From Afipia clevelandensis ATCC 49720 (lineage in GTDB: Bacteria > Pseudomonadota > Alphaproteobacteria > Rhizobiales > Xanthobacteraceae): DNA of 64,000 nucleotides. The DNA lies in assembly GCF_000336555.1 (NCBI RefSeq), contig NZ_KB375281.1:994227-1058226 (forward strand), written 5' to 3'. Below, in pieces: positions 34,633 through 45,000 of the stretch (position 1 is the stretch's first letter; every line of letters starts with the position of its first letter). The translations under genes were made by a program, and so were the position numbers. The notes under the pieces were generated by a model. That model did not search any database. It was not told the DNA's origin and worked only from the letters and a program-made list of their open reading frames with translations.

Positions 34633-35429
34633 CGGTGACACTGACCATCCTCGGCTCCGGCTCGTCCGCCGGCGTGCCGCGACCGGCTCTGGGCTGGGGA
34701 GCCTGCGATCCCAACAATCCGAAGAACCGCCGCCGCCGGTGCTCGCTGCTGGCCGAGAAGGCGGGACCGAACGGCATCACCCGGGTGTTGATCGACACCT
34801 CGCCCGATCTGCGCGAGCAGTTGATCGACGCCAACGTGGATCATCTGGACGCAACGTTCCTGACTCACGAACACGCCGACCAGACCCACGGCATCGACGA
34901 TCTGCGCTCCGTGGTCCTGCATCAGCGCAGGCGCATTCCGGTCTATCTCAACAAGTCCACGGGCAAGGACATCCTCACGCGCTTTGCCTATTGCTTTGAA
35001 CAGGCGCCCGGCAGCGACTATCCGGCGATCCTTGAAAAGCGGTCGATCGAAGCGGGCGAAACGCAGAGCGTCGAGGGGAAGGGCGGTGCCCTCGCCCTGA
35101 CCGCTTTCATTCTGCAGCATGGAAACATTCCGGCGCTCGGCTATCGCATCGGCAATGCCGCCTATACTCCGGATCTCAATGACATCCCGCCCGAGAGCTT
35201 TCACGCCCTCGAAGGTCTCGATCTGTGGATTGTCGACGCGCTGCGCTACGCGCCGCATCCCAGCCATTTCAGCCTCGACGATGCGCTGGCATGGATTGCG
35301 AAGTTCAAGCCGCGCAGGGCGGTCCTGACCAACCTGCATTCCGACCTCGACTACGATGTGCTGCGGTCGAAGTTACCGCCGGGCATCGAGGTGGGCTACG
35401 ACGGCATGCGGCTGGAGATCGAGGCGTAA
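34629..35429 (+). CDS. MBL-fold metallo-hydrolase (PhnP-like)
   Basis: A 266-residue metallo-beta-lactamase-fold protein. The N-terminus GSGSSAGVPRPALGWGACDP and motif THEHADQTHGIDD (His80, His82, Asp84, His87) match the phosphoribosyl cyclic phosphodiesterase branch. It is the usual last gene of the metG-tatD cluster in Rhizobiales. The natural substrate in this context is not known. Confidence 0.9.
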   Translation: MTVTLTILGSGSSAGVPRPALGWGACDPNNPKNRRRRCSLLAEKAGPNGITRVLIDTSPDLREQLIDANVDHLDATFLTHEHADQTHGIDDLRSVVLHQRRRIPVYLNKSTGKDILTRFAYCFEQAPGSDYPAILEKRSIEAGETQSVEGKGGALALTAFILQHGNIPALGYRIGNAAYTPDLNDIPPESFHALEGLDLWIVDALRYAPHPSHFSLDDALAWIAKFKPRRAVLTNLHSDLDYDVLRSKLPPGIEVGYDGMRLEIEA

Positions 35430-35450
35430 CGCCTCCCAATACAACTGGTT

Positions 35451-35524
35451 ATTGCCGGGCTCGACCCGGCAATCCATCGCTTCAGAAAGATTTTCAGATA
35501 GATGCGCGGGTCAAGCCCGCGCAT
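35451..35524. repeat. pair of palindromes (REP-like element)
   Basis: Palindromes ATTGCCGGG-CTCGA-CCCGGCAAT (35451-35473) and ATGCGCGGG-TCAAG-CCCGCGCAT (35502-35524) lie between convergent genes. They look like the intergenic palindromic repeats frequent in Bradyrhizobium and Rhodopseudomonas and could also end transcription from both sides. Confidence 0.7.
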
Positions 35525-35544
35525 GACGATTGGGTATATTGAGA

Positions 35545-37191
35545 CTACGCCGAAATCGCCTTCGCCGAATTGACCTGATCGCGCAGGGCGAACTTCTGGA
35601 TTTTGCCGGTCGAGGTCTTCGGAATCGCACCGAACACCACAGCCTTGGGCGACTTGAATCCCGGCAGCACGCTTTTGCAGTAGGCCAGAATCTCAGCCTC
35701 TGTCGCACTCGCACCGTCCTTCAACTCGACAAATGCGCAGGGCACCTCGCCCCATTTCGGGTCCGGCTTGGCGACCACGGCCGCGAACAGCACCGCCGGA
35801 TGCTTGTAGAGCACGTCTTCGACTTCGACCGACGAGATGTTCTCGCCACCTGAGATGATAATGTCCTTCGAGCGATCCTTGATGATGACGTAGCCAAATT
35901 CGTCGAGCACGCCGAGATCGCCGGTGTGAAACCAGCCGCCCTCGAACGCTTCCCGGGTCGCCGCCTCGTTCTTCAGATAGCCCTTCATGACGATATTGCC
36001 GCGGAACATGACCTCGCCGATGGTTTCGGCGTCGCGTGGTACTTCCTGCATCGTTTCCGGATCGAGCACCGTGACGGCCTCTTGAAGCGGATAGGGCACG
36101 CCCTGCCGGCGCTTGAGCTGGGCGCGCTGCTCGGCCGGCAGATCGTCCCAGCCCGGCTGCTCGGCGCAGACCGAGGCGGGGCCATAGACCTCGGTAAGGC
36201 CGTAGACATGCGTCAGCTTGATGCCGATGCTTTCTGCGCCCTCAAGCACGGCCACCGGCGGCGCAGCGCCTGCGATCAGTCCCACGACGGGCGTCGCGGC
36301 CTTGCCCTTGGGCGCGCCGGGCGCGTTGATTAGCGTGTTGTAGACAATCGGCGCGCCGCACATGTGAGTCACGCCATGCTTGGGGATCAGCTCGAAAATC
36401 TTGGCCGGATCGACCTTGCGCAGGCAGACGTTGACCCCGGCCGACGCTGCAATGGTCCATGGAAAGCACCAGCCGTTGCAATGGAACATCGGCAGTGTCC
36501 AGAGATAGATCGGATGGGTGCCGAGACCGCCTGCGAGAATATTGCTCACAGCGTTGAGATACGCGCCGCGATAATGCGTGACCACGCCCTTTGGGTTGCC
36601 GGTCGTGCCGGAGGTGTACCCCAGCGCGATGGCGTCCCATTCGTCTTCAGGCTTCAGCCAGGTGAACTCCGGATCGCCGGATGCGACGGCGGCCTCGTAT
36701 TCGATTTCGCCGATGCGCTTGCCGCCGTCAAAGGCTGCATCGTCCACATCGATCACCAGCGGTTTCGGGCCTTTCATCAGAGCCAGCGCATCCGTAATCA
36801 CGCCGCTGAACTCAGGGTCGACCAGAATGATCTTGGCGCCGCCATGGTCGAGCTGGAATGCAATGGCCGCCGCGTCGAGGCGGATATTGAGCGCGTTCAG
36901 CACGCCGCCGGCCATCGGCACGGCAAAATGCAATTCGTTCATGGCCGGAATGTTCGGCAGCATCGCCGCGACGGTATCGCCACGGCGGATGCCGCGCGCC
37001 GCCAGAAACGATGCGAAGCGCTTGCAGCGCTCAAAGGTCTGCGCCCAGGTAAACGTGCGGCCTTCGTAAACGGCGCTGGTGTGGTCCGGATAGACGCTGG
37101 CGCTGCGGACCAGGAAGCTCAGTGGCGACAGGGGCACATAGTTGGCCGCGTTCTTGTCGAGACCGATGCTGTATTGGCCTTGGCTGGTCAT
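35545..37191 (-). CDS. acyl-CoA synthetase (AMP-forming)
   Basis: A 548-residue fatty acid/carboxylate-CoA ligase of the ANL superfamily. Motifs: P-loop-like YTSGTTGNPKG, GLTEVYG, the hinge/adenylate motif HTGDLGVLDEFGY, RSKDIIISGGEN, and the C-terminal catalytic lysine region KTSTGKIQK. Full length with both N- and C-terminal domains. Chain-length preference cannot be read; medium-chain or aromatic acids are plausible. Transcribed alone; the 270-base upstream region is AT-rich and probably holds its promoter. Confidence 0.93.
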   Translation of the reverse strand: MTSQGQYSIGLDKNAANYVPLSPLSFLVRSASVYPDHTSAVYEGRTFTWAQTFERCKRFASFLAARGIRRGDTVAAMLPNIPAMNELHFAVPMAGGVLNALNIRLDAAAIAFQLDHGGAKIILVDPEFSGVITDALALMKGPKPLVIDVDDAAFDGGKRIGEIEYEAAVASGDPEFTWLKPEDEWDAIALGYTSGTTGNPKGVVTHYRGAYLNAVSNILAGGLGTHPIYLWTLPMFHCNGWCFPWTIAASAGVNVCLRKVDPAKIFELIPKHGVTHMCGAPIVYNTLINAPGAPKGKAATPVVGLIAGAAPPVAVLEGAESIGIKLTHVYGLTEVYGPASVCAEQPGWDDLPAEQRAQLKRRQGVPYPLQEAVTVLDPETMQEVPRDAETIGEVMFRGNIVMKGYLKNEAATREAFEGGWFHTGDLGVLDEFGYVIIKDRSKDIIISGGENISSVEVEDVLYKHPAVLFAAVVAKPDPKWGEVPCAFVELKDGASATEAEILAYCKSVLPGFKSPKAVVFGAIPKTSTGKIQKFALRDQVNSAKAISA

Positions 37192-37460
37192 GTTTCATCT
37201 CCCGGTACTGCCGCCGTTCCCAAACTTAAGGCTTTGGGCTTTTGTATCTCGTTCTACAGCGGCACCGTTTCCGGTCAACGATGAGCCGGAGCCTGCGTTT
37301 GATGCCTCTGGCGAGACGGAAATTGCTCATAAAATGCTTTAGCTACCTAATGTCATATTACAAAATAAGACGTAACATGTTGAATAATATAGCATTTATA
37401 TCCGCAAATTCTCGATCGTGAATCTCTTCCACAGATTGCGACAGTTTGGCTGCCGCAACT

Positions 37461-37799
37461 CTAGCGCGGCCTTGTCCCTGACGACTGATCGAGATCAAAA
37501 ACGGCGGAGAAGGCGCGCTTCAGGCGCTGGCCGCTCAGCCGCTCCAGGTGACGCTGCAAGAGGTGCCTGTTGCCGGGACGGGGCTGCGCCAGAGCCTCGC
37601 AAAGCTCCGCGCTGGTGCGGTGAAAGAAGCAAAAGTCCCTCGACCGCTGCTGACCCGATCTGTCGATCTCGGTCGCCGCAGCCAGCGCGACAAGCCGATC
37701 CTCATCATCCAGCGTGACTGCATACCTTAGCAGCGCCAACAGCCAGGCCCGAATCGTCCTCTCGTGACGCCGATCGACAGGATCACCTCCGACGACCAC
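37461..37799 (-). CDS. hypothetical protein downstream of the DapA-like gene
   Basis: A 112-residue helical protein starting at GTG 37799, 6 bases after the DapA-like stop. Composition is protein-like (RTIRAWLLALLRYAVTLDDE, then AAATEIDRSGQQ and CEALAQPRPGNRHLLQRHLE). No family recognised. The gene-free stretch after it (37192-37460) is AT-rich. Confidence 0.5.
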   Translation of the reverse strand: MVVGGDPVDRRHERTIRAWLLALLRYAVTLDDEDRLVALAAATEIDRSGQQRSRDFCFFHRTSAELCEALAQPRPGNRHLLQRHLERLSGQRLKRAFSAVFDLDQSSGTRPR

Positions 37800-37805
37800 T
37801 GTTGC

Positions 37806-38774
37806 TCACCGGATGGCACTGGCGCGCTGCGAGTCCGAGGTTTCCAAACGCTTCGGAGTATGCAGGCCGATGTTTTCGTCCGTCGCGCGAAGCGCCTCTT
37901 CAACCACGATCTGGGCCGCGTCCGAAAGCTCCACAAGCGGCAAACGAACATGCGGTGTCATCTTATGGGACAGGCTCAGCGCGTATTTAGCAGACGCGGA
38001 TGGCGACTCACGTGTCAGAGCCGAGGTGAGGCGGCCGATCCGGACAGCCAAGGCTCTGGCGGTCTTTAAGTCGTCTTCGACGCAGCAGCGGTAAAGCTCC
38101 TGACATAGATCCGGGAGCAAATTTGATGTGACGGATATGCAGCCATCCCCACCATGCACCAGAAAGGCCGGTGCGGTCGCGTCATCGCCGGACAGCAATC
38201 GAAATCCCGGCCGGACCAATGCGCGCAGGCGCTGCAGCCGGAAAAGATCACCTGTCGCGTCCTTGAGGCCAACGAACCGCGCCGAGCGCGAGAGCTGCGC
38301 CACTGTGTCGTCCGACAACTCCCGAACCGTGCGGGAAGGGACGTCGTGCAGGATGATGGGAAGGCGTGTCGCCTCGGCGATTGCGCCGAAATGGGCATAG
38401 AGCCCTGCTTGTGTTGGTTTGTTGTAGTACGGAACCACGGACAGCACGGCATCGGCACCATCGGCTTCGGCCCGTCGCGAAAGTTCGATAGCGGCGCTGG
38501 TGGAGTTCGAGCCTGCGCCGGCGATCACGGCGGCACGGCCACGAGACACACGCACGGCAATGCGGGTGAGCGCCGAGTGCTCCGCATCGCTCAACGTCGA
38601 ATCCTCGCCGATCACTTCACCGACCACCAGCGCGGTCGCACCGGTCGCGATCTGGCGTTCGCAGAGACCGCGGAACGCGGCGAGATCGAGTTCACCGCCG
38701 CTGTCGAAGGGCGTCGGAAGATCGGGAATGTAGCCCATCAGCCAGGTGGCGGGATGAATCATCGCATATGTCAT
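37806..38774 (-). CDS. DapA/NAL-family aldolase with altered active-site residues
   Basis: A 322-residue TIM-barrel protein of the dihydrodipicolinate synthase/N-acetylneuraminate lyase family. The Schiff-base lysine is present (Lys171 in GLKDATGD), as is YYNKPTQ. The GTTGE loop of true DapA is GEVIGE here (about 52-57), and the catalytic Tyr of the LYNVPSRT motif is His143 (LHDVPSRT). It is therefore probably not the biosynthetic DapA, but a lyase or aldolase for another keto acid, or a non-catalytic relative. Confidence 0.85.
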   Translation of the reverse strand: MTYAMIHPATWLMGYIPDLPTPFDSGGELDLAAFRGLCERQIATGATALVVGEVIGEDSTLSDAEHSALTRIAVRVSRGRAAVIAGAGSNSTSAAIELSRRAEADGADAVLSVVPYYNKPTQAGLYAHFGAIAEATRLPIILHDVPSRTVRELSDDTVAQLSRSARFVGLKDATGDLFRLQRLRALVRPGFRLLSGDDATAPAFLVHGGDGCISVTSNLLPDLCQELYRCCVEDDLKTARALAVRIGRLTSALTRESPSASAKYALSLSHKMTPHVRLPLVELSDAAQIVVEEALRATDENIGLHTPKRLETSDSQRASAIR

Positions 38775-38783
38775 GGCATGCCG

Positions 38784-39224
38784 TTACGCTGCTTTGGTAA
38801 TATGGCTGAAATTTCGCCGCCGCGCCGACAAAAGGAACTGTTCGTGACATCTCACGCCGGCTTCGATGTGAAATCCGAGTCTCTCAAGCAGCGCCCGTAC
38901 CTTCAGGTTTGAACCCGTCGCATGGAAATCGATGACGATCGCGATCGCGGCCGTTGTGCTCATAAAGGCGGAGACTTCGGTGACGGACTGTTCAAACGCT
39001 TGCAGCGAATGCTGGCCGGTGACTAGCCCGATCGTGTATTGGCCGCGCGGCACGCTCCGTCTGGTCGTCGAAACGCGCAGGAAGCCCCGGCGCCGCAGAT
39101 CCAGTTCGGCCGCTGAACTGTCGCCACCCGCAAGAATGATCCGATGCAGAACGGATGGACGTGTCAGATCAATCATGGTCTTCATGACCTGCTCACGTGT
39201 CAGATCGAGGTTTAGCTGGATCAT
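38784..39224 (-). CDS. hypothetical protein
   Basis: A 146-residue soluble protein just upstream of the DapA-like gene (9-base gap) and probably in its operon. AGGA precedes the ATG by about 8 bases. It alternates beta strands and helices (SVLHRIILAGGDSSAAELDL, then AIAIVIDFHATG) in a way compatible with a Rossmann-like or response-regulator-like fold, but no phosphoacceptor site is clear. Function unknown. Confidence 0.65.
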   Translation of the reverse strand: MIQLNLDLTREQVMKTMIDLTRPSVLHRIILAGGDSSAAELDLRRRGFLRVSTTRRSVPRGQYTIGLVTGQHSLQAFEQSVTEVSAFMSTTAAIAIVIDFHATGSNLKVRALLERLGFHIEAGVRCHEQFLLSARRRNFSHITKAA

Positions 39225-39258
39225 TGCGATGTCCTGAACGAGGGAGTGGCGCTGGGCT

Positions 39259-39540
39259 TTATGCGACCCGCCGCAGAGCGAGGTTCACAGAGCCCGAATT
39301 GCTCGCCAGGCCGTGCGAAGCGCTGCCGCCCATATCGAGTTCCAGCGGGTTGATCGCGGCCATGATGGTTTCAGGATGATGGCCATTCTCGAAAAGGGCG
39401 TATCGAATCGCTGCGGCGCGGCTAACGAACAGGCCGCCGAACAGTCCGTTTTGCTCCTGGGCGACCCATTGGCCGCGGCTGTTTTTGCCGATGAAAACCA
39501 CTGCAGAACTGCACGACGGAGGTTCGGTCTGGTTGCTCAT
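39259..39540 (-). CDS. small hypothetical protein
   Basis: A 93-residue protein with a compact pattern VVFIGKNSRGQWVAQEQNGL then GGLFVSRAAAIRYALFENGH, similar to short rhizobial proteins of unknown role. GAGG 7 bases before the ATG supports the start. First gene of a minus-strand run toward 37461. Confidence 0.65.
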   Translation of the reverse strand: MSNQTEPPSCSSAVVFIGKNSRGQWVAQEQNGLFGGLFVSRAAAIRYALFENGHHPETIMAAINPLELDMGGSASHGLASNSGSVNLALRRVA

Positions 39541-39887
39541 TTGAAAGCCTCAATTGATCCTGTTGCGGACCGCATTCCCGGATCGTCTGAATCGATCGGT
39601 CGCTGTGCAGTCAGACGACAATTTCAATTCGGGCTCATATGAATTCGAGATGGACTTTGGAGCGTTCGCATAAGCGAGGGATAAAGACGCCTTGAGGTCG
39701 CGTTGGGCACCGCGAGGCAACCATCAGGCTTCGTTGGAAACACTGGGCTCGGCAAGTGGCTGGCTTTTTGATGGACGGATTTCGGCGCAACATTATGGAA
39801 AAGCAGATGTATTTTTATATTCCATAATATACCTTATGCGAATAAGGTGCATACCCGGGCCAAGTGCCAAGGACGTGCCCAGCCTGC
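39541..39887. other. gene-free AT-rich region with two hairpins
   Basis: No gene is seen. Two perfect inverted repeats lie at its right side: ATTATGGAA/TTCCATAAT (39792-39800 with 39820-39828) and ACCTTAT-GCGA-ATAAGGT (39831-39848), the latter with a GNRA-type tetraloop. They follow the alpha-glucosidase stop on the minus strand and may end its transcript; the left side should hold the promoter of the gene at 39540. Confidence 0.5.
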
Positions 39888-41480
39888 TTACCCGGCCAGC
39901 TTGATAACCACGCCCTCTGAACCGCGCAGCGTCAGCGTGCTCTTTAACGGTTCGCCGGTCCGATCCATGAAGGTCGACAGCACAATATCTCCCGCCCGGT
40001 CGGCCACGTCGAACAACGCAGGATCGCATCCGAAGTTCAGGACGATCAGCATGCGCGTACCCCGGTGGCCGCGCTGATATGCCAGCAGATCACCGGTCGC
40101 TTCAACGGACTCGTAATCACCCAGCGCAAGCTCAGGCATCGCACGGCGCAAAGCGATCAACGCACGATACAGGTTCAGCATGGAGGTCGGCAGATCGGTT
40201 TCGGCGGACACATTGCAGGTTGCCAGACCCGGTCCCAGCGGCAGCCACGGTGCACCGGAACTGAAACCCGCGCCCGGGCTCGCATCCCATCGCATCGGCG
40301 TGCGGCAGCCGTCGCGACCAAGCCCGAGGCCGGGCAGATTTGTCTCCCACGGATCCCTCACCTGATCCGGCGCAATGGCGGCCTGCGGCATCCCGATCTC
40401 GTCGCCGTAGTACAGCGTCGGCGTGCCTCGCAGCGTCAGCAGCAGCATCGCTGCGACACGGGCCTGGCCGTCGCCAACGCGGCTGGCGATACGCGACCTG
40501 TCGTGATTGCCAAGCACCCAGTTTGGCCATGCGCCCGGCGGCAGCGCGGCTTCATAGGCATCGACGAGCCGGGCGATGGCTTGCGCGTTCCACGGTGCGG
40601 CGATCAGCGCAAAGTTAAATGGTAAATGCGCGCCGGCGAGTCCCTGCCCGTAATAGGCGACGAGTTTTTCCGGCGGCAGATAGATTTCCCCGATCAGCAC
40701 GCGATCGCCGAACTCCTCGATCACACCGCGCATTTCGGCGACAATCTCATGCACCTCCGGCCGGTCCGTCGAATGGATCGGCAGCAACTGCTGATAAGGC
40801 TGCTGACCGAATCTCCAATCGGGATTTGGCGGGTTATCGCGCAGGCGTTCGTCCTTGATCAGATGCCACATGACATCAACACGAAAGCCATCGACGCCCC
40901 GCCGCAGCCAGAACCGCATCACCTCGTGGATCGCCCTGCGCACCTGCGGATTGCGCCAGTTGAGATCGGGCTGGGAGCGCAGGAAGGCGTGATAGTAAAA
41001 CTGGCCGGTGCGAACGTCGAACTCCCACGAACTGCCGCCGAACTCCGAGAGCCAGTTGTTGGGCGGGGCGCCCTCGCCGCGGCCGTCATGCCAGATGTAC
41101 CAGTCGCGTTTCGGATTATCGCGCGAATTGCGGCTCTCAATGAACCAGGGATGCCGGTCGGAGGTGTGGTTCGGCACGAGGTCGAGGATGATTTTTAGAT
41201 CCTCAGCGTGAGCCGCAGCAACCAGCGCGTCGAAATCCGCAAGTGTTCCGAACAGGGGGGCGATCCCGGTATAGTCGCTGATGTCGTAGCCGAAATCATC
41301 CATCGGTGACGGGAAGACCGGCGACAACCAGACCGCATCGACGCCGAGACTCTTCAGGTAAGGCAACCGCCCGGTGATCCCGCGGAGGTCCCCTACGCCA
41401 TCGCCATCCGAGTCCTGAAAGGATCGCGGATAGACCTGATACAGGATGCCTGATTTCCACCAGGGAATGTCTTGGTCCAT
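39888..41480 (-). CDS. GH13 alpha-glucosidase
   Basis: A 530-residue family 13 hydrolase of the oligo-1,6/alpha-1,4-glucosidase group, cytoplasmic (no signal peptide). It has a calcium-site-like DSDGDGVGD (23-31), nucleophile Asp202 in FRVDVMW, acid/base Glu265 in IGEIYLP and transition-state Asp327 in GNHDRSR. The C-terminal beta domain is intact. The start is ATG 41480 (MDQDIPWWKSG), the usual family N-terminus; the frame runs further upstream without support. Likely hydrolyses maltose-, sucrose- or isomaltose-type oligosaccharides. Confidence 0.92.
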   Translation of the reverse strand: MDQDIPWWKSGILYQVYPRSFQDSDGDGVGDLRGITGRLPYLKSLGVDAVWLSPVFPSPMDDFGYDISDYTGIAPLFGTLADFDALVAAAHAEDLKIILDLVPNHTSDRHPWFIESRNSRDNPKRDWYIWHDGRGEGAPPNNWLSEFGGSSWEFDVRTGQFYYHAFLRSQPDLNWRNPQVRRAIHEVMRFWLRRGVDGFRVDVMWHLIKDERLRDNPPNPDWRFGQQPYQQLLPIHSTDRPEVHEIVAEMRGVIEEFGDRVLIGEIYLPPEKLVAYYGQGLAGAHLPFNFALIAAPWNAQAIARLVDAYEAALPPGAWPNWVLGNHDRSRIASRVGDGQARVAAMLLLTLRGTPTLYYGDEIGMPQAAIAPDQVRDPWETNLPGLGLGRDGCRTPMRWDASPGAGFSSGAPWLPLGPGLATCNVSAETDLPTSMLNLYRALIALRRAMPELALGDYESVEATGDLLAYQRGHRGTRMLIVLNFGCDPALFDVADRAGDIVLSTFMDRTGEPLKSTLTLRGSEGVVIKLAG

Positions 41481-41580
41481 TGCCCGCTCGCAGCCTGCGT
41501 CATAGCCCAACGGCTCGTCCCGGCTTATAGTACCTGTTGGTATCCGGGGCTCAGGGCCCGGATCAAACCCGGAAAAGGTC

Positions 41581-42027
41581 ATGACCGCGCATCGCAACAC
41601 CCGTATGACGCTTTTGGCAGGCACCGTCTGGGGTGCCGCCCTGCTCGCGTTCGGTTCGTCCGGCTGGGCCCAGAGCACCACGGTCGAACGCAGCGCACAG
41701 GGACCTGCAGCAAAGGACATCCGGATCGGTGTCTATCTCAACGTGCAGCCCGACTGCACATCCGGCACCCTGCCCGCGATCCGGCTGGTCAATCCGCCGT
41801 CTAACGGGACAGTGAACGTCAAGCGCGGCAAGGTCACCGCGACCAACTACAAGCAGTGCATGGCGCTTGAAGTGCCGGGCTTCGTCGCCTTCTATCGCTC
41901 GAAGGCCGATTTCAGCGGAACGGATGTGGTGACACTCGAGGTGAAGTATCCGCAAGGCCGCACCGAGATTCAACGGATCACTGTCAAGGTCGGCGGCGCT
42001 GCCGGTCCGGGCGGACGGAATATCTGA
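41581..42027 (+). CDS. secreted hypothetical protein
   Basis: A 148-residue protein with a Sec signal peptide (LLAGTVWGAALLAFGSSGWA, cleavage near residue 30). The mature part is beta-rich, with RLVNPPSNGTVNVKRGKVTA and FSGTDVVTLEVKYPQG, resembling one Ig-like/VCBS-like sandwich domain. Function unknown; it may be a surface or periplasmic partner of the adjacent adhesin system, by position only. It ends in a strong terminator shared with the convergent giant gene. Confidence 0.7.
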   Translation: MTAHRNTRMTLLAGTVWGAALLAFGSSGWAQSTTVERSAQGPAAKDIRIGVYLNVQPDCTSGTLPAIRLVNPPSNGTVNVKRGKVTATNYKQCMALEVPGFVAFYRSKADFSGTDVVTLEVKYPQGRTEIQRITVKVGGAAGPGGRNI

Positions 42028-42045
42028 ATAGCTCAACATGAACGA

Positions 42046-42073
42046 AAAACCCCGGCTCAAAGGCCGGGGTTTT
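42046..42073. terminator. bidirectional rho-independent terminator
   Basis: An 11-bp perfect stem AAAACCCCGGC (42046-42056) / GCCGGGGTTTT (42063-42073) with loop TCAAAG. A and T runs on both sides let it serve both the plus-strand gene ending at 42027 and the minus-strand giant adhesin ending at 42097. Confidence 0.9.
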
Positions 42074-42096
42074 CGTCTACAGCCTCGCCGATCGCT

Positions 42097-45000
42097 CTAG
42101 GCGTGGAACTGCTGAACTGTTGCGTGATCGAGCATCATCTGGATCGCATTTGAACCCGTCGTGAGATTCGATCCGGTGTCGGCAATAGTCACCACACTCT
42201 GCCATGTTCCCGTCGTGTTGACCTGGATCGTGACATCACCGTCGATGGCCGGCAATGCGGATGCATCCGTCAGCACATGCGTTGTGTGTCCTGAATCGCT
42301 GTACATGAAGCGGACATGGCTGGCCTTGTCAGTCGCAACGCTTTCGAGCAGATACGACAGATCAATTACATCCTGATCGTTCACGCCGGTGGAGTTATCA
42401 TAGTTCGTGATGCGGTCAGCATTGCTGTCACCCGCCTCAAGGAAGACGTAGGTGTCACGGTTTGATCCACCGGTCAGCGTATCGTTGCCTTCGCCGCCAA
42501 CTATGAGGTTCTTGCCGTTGCCGCTGACAATAATGTCGTTGCCCGCGCCTCCCATCAGAATGTCGTCATGACCACCGTAAAGCTGGTCGTCGCCGTCGCC
42601 GCCCAGCATGAACTTCGGATCGCCTCCGCCATACTGGCTGCTGTAGAGCTTATCGTTACCGGCGCCTCCCGACAGGAATGAAGTGTTGCCGCCGCCGTAG
42701 AGGACGTCACTTCCGCCTCCGCCATAGAGAGCATCGTTTCCGTTGTCGCCATTCAAGGTATTGGCATTGTCATTACCGATCAGCACGTCGCTGGCCGATG
42801 CACCGGAAACAACAGTATTCCCCGGAACAGTCGATCCTGCCGCGATCTGAACGACATCGCTCTTCCACGAGTCGCTGTAGGAAGCGCTGTTCGTGATCTG
42901 CACGTACTGCGAATTGCTGTCCGGCAGCGCCGAGAACGCGACATACGTAAACGTATGCTCATGGGTCACCGTATCGACGGCGTCGATACGGTAGACTGTA
43001 AGCGTGCTCAGGTTGGTCGGATCGCCCGTGACAGTGCCCTGCGCGGCATTGACCGTCAGCCAGTTCGTTCCGCCGCTGTTGTAGACCTGCGTAAAGGTGA
43101 AGTTGAACGTGTCGCTGCCACCGCCGAAGATATTATCGGCGTCGAAGTTGATGGTTGCCGGTTGGCTGACCGACGCCGCATAGGTGCTGTTCGAGAATGC
43201 GTAATATGGACTCGCATCCGTGATCGTGGTGTGCGGCAGAGTTTCTGCAACATCCGTCACTGCAATGTCGAACGCCTGCGTATCGAACAATGTTCCATCC
43301 GACGCCTTGACGATCACACTGTAGTGGTTGTCGTGCCCCGCATCGAGCGGGTTCTCGAAATCAGGTGCGTTGATAAAGCTCAACGCGCCAGTTGCACCGT
43401 CGACCGTGAACAGAGCGGCATCAGCGCCGCCATCGATCGAGTAAACCAGAGTCGGGCCATCCGGATCGGTGGCATGGACCGCCGTGACGGCCGTCGTGTT
43501 TTCAGCGACCGTCAACGTCACCAGATCGGCACCGGCATGGGAGTCAATCACCGGCGCATCGTTGACGCCCGTAACATTAAATCGTGCCGTTCCCGTGTCA
43601 GTGTTTCCGAAGCCGTCGGACACAGTGTACTCGAAGCTGGCCTGACCATAAAAATTTGCATCAAGAGTAAAGCTGATGCTGCCTCCGAAAACCGATACAG
43701 AACCGCCGACAGCGCTACTGACGGATGTCACCGTCAACGGGTGTCCGCTCAAGTCGATGTCGTTGGCAAGCACCAGACCCGTGGAGAATGTGATGGTTCC
43801 CTGATCCTCGGTCGCCAAAGCGTTTCCATTGAAACGCCAAACGTAGTTGATCTTGGAATAGTCGGTGTGATCGCTGACGTAGGCAGACCACGCATCACCG
43901 TTCGGCAGATTATATCCAGCCGGAGCAGCATCCTGCGAGAAATTCTGCGCAAAAGCTGTCCACGCCTTACCCCACCCATCATACCAGCCGGTGGCGGTAA
44001 TCGTTGCAGCGTTGTTATTCGTGGAAATCAGATAGTCAGACGCCGCGCCTCCAAACAACAGCACCGCTGCTTGAGCCGCGCTGTACACTGGAGGATTCAA
44101 GCCCCAGGCTACGCCGTCTGAGACCCGATAAGATCCAACGAACGTAATACCAGACAACACGTCGTCATTCGCGGTGAGATGCGGCGTCTCTGCAACATTC
44201 GTCACGGCGATATCGAACGCCTGCGTATCGGACAGCGCCCCGTCGGATGCTTTGACAGTCACATTGTAGTGGTTGTCGTGACCGGCATCGATTGGGTTCT
44301 CAAAGTCCGGCGCGTTGATGAAGCTCAGCGCACCGGTCGAGCTATTGACCGTAAATAGCGCGGCATCGGCGCCCCCATCAATCGTGTAGGTGATCGTCGG
44401 GCTATCGATGTCGCTCGCATGAACGGTTGTCACCGCCGTCGTGTTCTCGGCGACTGAAAGGGACACGAGATCAACACCGCTGTGCGAGTCGATGATCGGT
44501 GCGTCATTGGTGCCGTAGATCGTGATGTCGATGGTCTGCGAAGCCGTTCCATCATTCGACACCACGGTCAGCGTGTCGTGGACCGTATCAGTTGCCTTCA
44601 GGGCCTGCACATTCGGCGCCGAGTTATCCAGCGTATAAGTCCACGCGCCGGACAACGCATTGAAAGTGAAAGTGCCGTAGGTGCCGAGCAGGAGTACCGG
44701 ATTCGGCGTCTGGAAGTGGTTGTCGCCAGTATCAACATCGTTGACGGTCAGCGTGCCGCTGGCCATCTGAACGGCGCCGTCCTCCATTACATCGCCCGTA
44801 CCTGTGCCTGTGATTGTGGCACCGTCGTTTGTACCGGTAATCGTGATCGTCAGGAACGATGCGGAGGACGCACCATGATCGTCGATCATGCCGTACTTGA
44901 AGACATCGGTGACGCTCTGGCCTTGCGGGATCGAATCGAAGGCTGCGTTCGGCGTATAAGTGTACGTGCCGTCGGCATGCATGGTCAGATTGCCGTAGGT

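Noticed and set aside
37778-37788. Near-perfect Shine-Dalgarno sequence GGAGGTGATCC on the minus strand
   Set aside because: No start codon lies at a suitable distance in a coding frame; it is inside the N-terminus of the 37461-37799 gene and is probably chance.
42430-42790. Short regular repeats at the adhesin 3' end considered as a CRISPR-like array
   Set aside because: They encode GGxGxD nonapeptides in frame and lack constant repeat/spacer lengths.
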